This document shows, piece by piece, positions 4,863 to 8,088 of a stretch of DNA of 8,088 nt. A model generated the notes under the pieces. It saw only the letters and a list, made by a program, of their open reading frames with translations, had not been told where the DNA came from and did not search any database. The translations under genes and the position numbers were made by a program. The first letter of the stretch is position 1. Each line of letters starts with the position of its first letter. The stretch comes from Ruminococcus sp. (GTDB lineage: Bacteria; Bacillota; Clostridia; Oscillospirales; Ruminococcaceae), in the NCBI GenBank assembly GCA_017544125.1, contig JAFYET010000057.1:1-8088 (forward strand). The letters run 5' to 3'.

Positions 4863-7097
4863 TTACTGCCCGCCGTCGCTGCGGCCGGTTATCATTCGCT
4901 GCTCATAATCCTGCGCAGGCATGGGCTTTGCAAAGTAATAGCCCTGTATCATATCGCACCCCTGCGCCGCTAAGAAATCGACCTGCTCCTTTATCTCGAC
5001 ACCCTCTGCGACTGTGCGCATATTTAGGCTCTTTGCGAGCTTTATAGCCTCGCTTACAACTACCTCGCCACGCTCAGTGTCAGCAGCCTCGCCACGGAAG
5101 AACTCTGCATCGAGCTTTAACACATCAAGCGGCATATCCTTGAGCGAGTTAAGCGATGAATACCCCGAGCCGAAGTCGTCCATAGACACCGCAAAGCCAT
5201 AGCTCTTGAGCCTTGAAATAGTCTCCACCATGGCGTTCTTGTCATCAAAGAAGGCACTCTCGGTAAGCTCTATCTCTATCAGGTGGTGGGGTGCGCCCTC
5301 CTTGTCAACTATATCTCTTATCTGCTCTGCCAGGTCGCTCTCGATAAAGTGCGCCCTTGATACGTTTACAGATACAGGCACGCACTTCATGCCCGCATCG
5401 AGCCAGCGCTTCTGGTCACGGGCAACGTGCGATATCATGTAGTGGTCTATCTCGGTGATAAAGCCGTTGCTCTCAAATATGGGTATGAACTTGTAAGGCG
5501 ATAAGAACCCGTGCTCGGGTGACTGCCACCTTATAAGCGCCTCAGCACCTCTCAGCTCGTGGCTGCGTGGGTCGTACTTGGGCTGGTAGTATACCAAGAA
5601 TTCCTCGTTGTCAAGCGCCTTTTGCTGTTTCTGCGATACAGTTTCTATCCAGCGCTGATCCTCTATCAGCTTGTCATCATACAAAGCATAGCCCGAGCTC
5701 TCGCTGCCCGCCATTGAAGCGCAGGCGGCACAGGCGTTGTTGAAGTCCTTCTCAATGTCCTCATTCTTGCGCATTGAGAATGATTCGCCCTTTTCAAGCG
5801 CTTTTATAGGGTATATGCCCGCATGGAATGCAAGGCTGCTGCCCTTCTCTATCTCGCTCAAAGCACCAAGAATCACGCCTATCCTTTGTCTGAAACTCTC
5901 AACATCGGTAAAGTCTAAAAGCAGCGCAAAGCTGTCCTCCGAGCAGTGTGCAAAAAGCTCCTTCTTGTTGACATAGCGTTTAAGGGTGTTGTATACCTCA
6001 ACCAGCTTTGCCTCGCCCTCGTCTACCGAGTTGCAGGCACAGAATCTCCTGTACCCCACAAATTCCAGGTCGATAAGCGCAAAGTCTTTCTTGGCGTTGA
6101 CCCTCCTTGAGAGCTTGTTCTCGGCGTAGTAAACAAACCACAGCCAGTTGTGCCCGTCAACCTTTATGTCGGTAAACAACAGGTTCCGCATTTTGCGTGC
6201 TCTTAAAAGCCCTCTGATGAATATGATGAAGAAGGTAAGCATTATAAGCCCTATAATTGCAGCAAATAATATCAGCATCACAAAAATGCCTATCAGGTCT
6301 TTCATTCTCGTTGTTACCATCAGCCTGAAATATACTATCTGCCCCTTGTCGGGTATCTCTATCTTCACCCATATGGGCATCTGCATGAACGAGCGGTCGT
6401 TTTTGAGCGTAGCGACCTTGCTTATCCTGTCAAGCTCTTCATTGTTCTTACCTTCAAAACCGTCTTTAAAACCATTTGCAAAGCCCGATGAAAAGCCCTT
6501 TTCCTCACCCGATGAGCCCTCGCCGGCAGTTACCGACACATCAGTCTGGATCTCTTCATCTTCATACAGCTTGTCAAAGTTCTGGAACATATGCTTGATA
6601 AGCTCCATATCATCAAGCTCAATGTCATCACCGTCACCGGCAGGCCTTACTATGTAGCTTTTTTTGTCATCAATTATCTCATAGGTGTAGCGATTTAAAA
6701 GCTCACCGTCCGTCAGCTTGTCATCATCGTTCGATGCCGAGGTAGTCAGAAGATATGTCGAATGCCTCTTGCCCCTCGTGTCCTCACCCTGCTGCCTTAT
6801 GTATTGGTCATTCTCATCGGTAAGAATGTAGCTCATGCCGCACTGGTCAAGCACATAGTATGATTCCTTCTTACCCGAGACGGTGGCGTAGGTCCTCGCT
6901 ATGTATGCTGCCTTGTCAATCTCACCTGTCAGACGTGTATCTATCTGCAGCTGACCCGTCATCGAGCTCATAAGAAAGAACATTCCCACGATAAGCGAGA
7001 TGAGTATCAGGCAGACGATCAGCCCGGCTATCGCCCCTGCCTTTTTCGATTTGAGCAGCTTTTTTCTTTTCTTTTTTCTCTTTGTAAGGTCGGTCAT
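4863..7097 (-). CDS. Membrane-bound degenerate GGDEF / intact EAL protein (predicted c-di-GMP phosphodiesterase)
   Basis: A 744-residue protein predicted to hydrolyse the second messenger c-di-GMP to pGpG. A lysine/arginine-rich cytoplasmic N-terminus (KRKKKRKKLLKSKK) precedes TM1 (21-45). About 220 extracytoplasmic residues with no sensor fold I recognise include an acidic region and a tetrapeptide repeat GFSSGFANGFKDGF (201-214). TM2 spans about 267-296. A GGDEF-like domain (about 335-475) reads SEDSF at 386-390 instead of GGDEF, so cyclase activity is not expected. The EAL domain (about 490-735) keeps E519-A-L, N578, E610/E613 (IELTES), D640-D641 (DDFGSGYSSL), K661, E698 and E701 (VAEGVE) and Q718 (IQGYYFAKP). 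The ATG at 7095-7097 follows a GGGGGTG ribosome site; an in-frame GTG at 7130 lies in the 5' hairpin and is unlikely. First gene of an operon with the CPBP protein. Confidence 0.92.
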   Translation of the reverse strand: MTDLTKRKKKRKKLLKSKKAGAIAGLIVCLILISLIVGMFFLMSSMTGQLQIDTRLTGEIDKAAYIARTYATVSGKKESYYVLDQCGMSYILTDENDQYIRQQGEDTRGKRHSTYLLTTSASNDDDKLTDGELLNRYTYEIIDDKKSYIVRPAGDGDDIELDDMELIKHMFQNFDKLYEDEEIQTDVSVTAGEGSSGEEKGFSSGFANGFKDGFEGKNNEELDRISKVATLKNDRSFMQMPIWVKIEIPDKGQIVYFRLMVTTRMKDLIGIFVMLILFAAIIGLIMLTFFIIFIRGLLRARKMRNLLFTDIKVDGHNWLWFVYYAENKLSRRVNAKKDFALIDLEFVGYRRFCACNSVDEGEAKLVEVYNTLKRYVNKKELFAHCSEDSFALLLDFTDVESFRQRIGVILGALSEIEKGSSLAFHAGIYPIKALEKGESFSMRKNEDIEKDFNNACAACASMAGSESSGYALYDDKLIEDQRWIETVSQKQQKALDNEEFLVYYQPKYDPRSHELRGAEALIRWQSPEHGFLSPYKFIPIFESNGFITEIDHYMISHVARDQKRWLDAGMKCVPVSVNVSRAHFIESDLAEQIRDIVDKEGAPHHLIEIELTESAFFDDKNAMVETISRLKSYGFAVSMDDFGSGYSSLNSLKDMPLDVLKLDAEFFRGEAADTERGEVVVSEAIKLAKSLNMRTVAEGVEIKEQVDFLAAQGCDMIQGYYFAKPMPAQDYEQRMITGRSDGGQ

Positions 7098-7109
7098 CAC
7101 TTCACCCCC

Positions 7110-7130
7110 GTGAATTAACTTAAAATTCAC
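7110..7130 (-). promoter_or_regulatory. 5'-terminal hairpin next to the ribosome site of the EAL gene
   Basis: On the minus strand GTGAATT-TTAAGTT-AATTCAC forms a 7-bp stem with a 7-nt loop. Given the -10 box at 7135-7140, the transcript should begin at or within two or three bases of this stem. GGGGGTG, the ribosome site, follows immediately. A hairpin at the very 5' end typically protects mRNA from 5'-dependent decay; coaxial effects on ribosome access are also possible. Confidence 0.55.
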
Positions 7131-7134
7131 TATA

Positions 7135-7164
7135 ATTATACAATATTATAAGCCTTTTTGTCAA
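7135..7164 (-). promoter_or_regulatory. Consensus sigma-A promoter of the EAL/CPBP operon
   Basis: On the minus strand TTGACA (7159-7164) and TATAAT (7135-7140) are separated by 18 nt. Both boxes match the consensus fully. The predicted start near 7128 gives a leader of only about 30 nt, filled by a hairpin and the ribosome site. It diverges from the plus-strand promoter at 7298-7326. Confidence 0.9.
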
Positions 7165-7264
7165 GAAATACGGCGTAATTATTGCCGCTTTAGCGCTGAT
7201 ATTTGATACCGTCAACCATTTTTGAATAAAAATACCGAAATTTACCCTTTTAGGAGAATTATTT

Positions 7265-7300
7265 TATGAAAAAGTCATTTTTTCGGCGTTTCTATTATTG
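7265..7300 (+). CDS. Possible 11-codon leader or small peptide ORF
   Basis: An ATG at 7265 preceded by AGGAGA (7252-7257) at good spacing opens MKKSFFRRFYY and stops at TGA (7298-7300). The peptide is cationic and aromatic. The stop codon overlaps the -35 box of the downstream promoter, so it would have to be read from a separate, earlier start; TTGATA (7203-7208) with a poor TAAAAA about 18 nt on is the only candidate I see. With so short an ORF, chance is a real alternative. Confidence 0.22.
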
Positions 7301-7326
7301 ACAATGCGGTTTAAAAGTGGTATAAT
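7298..7326 (+). promoter_or_regulatory. Consensus sigma-A promoter of the unrecognised membrane protein gene
   Basis: TTGACA (7298-7303) and TATAAT (7321-7326) are exactly 17 nt apart, both perfect. The start near 7333 gives a leader of about 90 nt, in which I see no recognised riboswitch, T-box or terminator, before AGGAGG (7409-7414) and the ATG at 7423. Confidence 0.92.
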
Positions 7327-7422
7327 AATGTGTAGTAACCGAAACAGAAACTAATTGCGCACTGTCGCATTTATAGAGTTTATTTCTTTGGGTTAATTCT
7401 ACCGTTACAGGAGGAAAATGTT

Positions 7423-7989
7423 ATGGCATTTATGCTTTACAGTATTGACGACGCTATCGACTGCAAATATGTTGTTATGAAGACGCTCAGCGGTCAGGCC
7501 AAGGCAGGTACTCTCGTTCATATTATGGACACCACAGAGAAGTCTGATGGCATAATCGTTGACTACCGTGTCACAAGAACAGGGCAGAACTTTGTCGCCA
7601 GGTTTAATACAATAAAGGATTTCTGCAAGTGGGCTCACCCCGATACATTCCTCGCAAGGCATTACGATGCATTCTCCAAGAAGGAGATACAGCAGTATCT
7701 CAAAGTCAAGGAGAGGTCGTTTGTCACCTTCTGTCTGCCCATAATCCTGATAGCTCTTGTGCTTATCTGGGTATTGTCACTGATAGTTATCGGCGGCGGC
7801 GGCGGTATCGCAGCAGGTATCGTGCTTTCGATATTTGCAGTGCTCGGCACCCTCTTCCTGTTCAAGACCTCTAAGGAAAAGACCATGGTCAATATGTACA
7901 GTAAGGTCAAAGTCGGCATAAGTTTTAAATTTGCTAGCATCGAAATAAATACCATCGGTTGTTTCATAAGTATAGCCTTTGTCTATTAA
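7423..7989 (+). CDS. Unrecognised two-helix membrane protein, chimeric C-terminus
   Basis: I do not recognise this family. The start is secure: ATG 7423 lies 8 nt after a perfect AGGAGG, downstream of a consensus promoter. Residues 1-100 form a soluble domain with mixed beta/alpha character (HIMDTTEKSDGIIVDYRVTR at 33-52; basic end SKKEIQQYLKVKERSF). A helical hairpin follows: TM near 101-123, a GGGGG turn (124-128), TM near 129-148, then a basic KTSKEK segment, so both ends are probably cytoplasmic. From about residue 163 (7905-7914) the reading frame runs antisense through a cysteinyl-tRNA synthetase fragment, so the last ~25 residues (GISFKFASIEIN onward) are almost certainly not part of the natural protein, whose true C-terminus is missing. 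It is divergent from the EAL/CPBP operon, but a functional link is not shown. Confidence 0.7.
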   Translation: MAFMLYSIDDAIDCKYVVMKTLSGQAKAGTLVHIMDTTEKSDGIIVDYRVTRTGQNFVARFNTIKDFCKWAHPDTFLARHYDAFSKKEIQQYLKVKERSFVTFCLPIILIALVLIWVLSLIVIGGGGGIAAGIVLSIFAVLGTLFLFKTSKEKTMVNMYSKVKVGISFKFASIEINTIGCFISIAFVY

Positions 7990-8088
7990 GGTCTGGACGA
8001 GCTCAATATCGGCTTCGATATAGTCGGTCGCGCGAGCGATTTTGGCGGGTTCGGTAAGATTGAGCGCGTGAAAGTCGTCCAGGAATGC
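7906..8088 (-). CDS. cysS: Cysteinyl-tRNA synthetase, internal fragment (cut at both ends)
   Basis: Reading the minus strand from 8088, 60 codons without a stop encode FLDDFHALNLTEPAKIARAT, then DYIEADIELVQTLIDKGYTY and ETTDGIYFDASKFKTYADF. This matches the class I CysRS segment equivalent to E. coli [20 protein letters not shown] and onward (about residues 105-165): D-x-x-A-L-N, P, R-A-T, I-x-L-x-x-x-L-I-x-K-G, and the beta hairpin ending F-D-x-S-K-F. After ...YADF the frame continues into the antisense of the membrane protein gene and the match is lost. CysRS charges tRNA-Cys with cysteine in the cytoplasm, but this piece cannot be functional as shown. The start lies outside the window, and the 3' two thirds are replaced by unrelated sequence. 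Confidence 0.85.

Noticed and set aside
6148..6657. Plus-strand ORF of 169 codons
   Set aside because: Antisense to the EAL protein in a serine/isoleucine-rich shadow frame, with no family motif and no ribosome site.
7165..7420. c-di-GMP, T-box or other riboswitch in the divergent intergenic region
   Set aside because: I looked for GEMM-like and T-box cores and for a terminator in both leaders and found none; the EAL leader is only about 30 nt.
7405..7967. Two minus-strand ORFs (7405-7662 and 7662-7967) opposite the membrane protein gene
   Set aside because: The plus-strand gene has a consensus promoter and AGGAGG site; the minus ORFs have neither. The second also begins inside the cysS fragment in the wrong frame and crosses the junction.

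Overview
The window looks like the end of a contig from a low-to-mid GC Firmicute of the Oscillospiraceae (Ruminococcus-like). The signs are a YerC/YecD-type TrpR-like regulator, strong AGGAGG-type ribosome sites, consensus sigma-A promoters, a Val-Asp-Gly-Cys tRNA array with encoded CCA ends, frequent ATA codons, and intergenic AT-rich word repeats. The lineage is an inference. Almost everything between 174 and 7097 is on the minus strand.

Layout: (1) 1-117, the 3' end of a plus-strand XRE-type regulator, converging through a shared hairpin terminator on a minus-strand TspO/MBR membrane protein (174-644). (2) 721-1146, a complete minus-strand tRNA transcription unit: perfect consensus promoter, leader hairpin, tRNA-Val(UAC), tRNA-Asp(GUC), tRNA-Gly(GCC), tRNA-Cys(GCA), and a strong intrinsic terminator. 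(3) 1267-3952, a compact four-gene minus-strand operon: yerC, a SAM-dependent methyltransferase, a YjjG-type nucleotidase and the redox chaperone Hsp33 (hslO). Its promoter lies between the arms of a long inverted repeat. (4) 4117-7164, a two-gene operon read from a TTGACA/TATAAT promoter. The first gene encodes a membrane protein with an extracytoplasmic region, a degenerate GGDEF domain and an intact EAL domain (predicted c-di-GMP phosphodiesterase). The second encodes a CPBP-family membrane protein with an altered catalytic motif. (5) 7298-8088, a divergent plus-strand gene for an unrecognised two-helix membrane protein, driven by a third perfect consensus promoter.

The most striking observation is at the right edge. 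From about 7906 to 8088 the minus strand encodes an uninterrupted internal piece of cysteinyl-tRNA synthetase. It runs head-on into the unrecognised membrane protein gene and stops matching abruptly at about 7905-7914. The last ~25 residues of the plus-strand ORF are therefore antisense cysS sequence. This is best read as a chimeric junction, probably an assembly or library artefact at a contig end and less likely a real recombination. The 188-residue ORF should not be trusted beyond about residue 163.

I see no CRISPR array, insertion sequence, rRNA gene or complete prophage. I do not see a convincing new multi-gene system. The candidates worth checking are the EAL/CPBP operon with its GFxx repeat, the inverted repeat around the yerC promoter, a possible 11-codon leader ORF, and the intergenic word-repeat elements.
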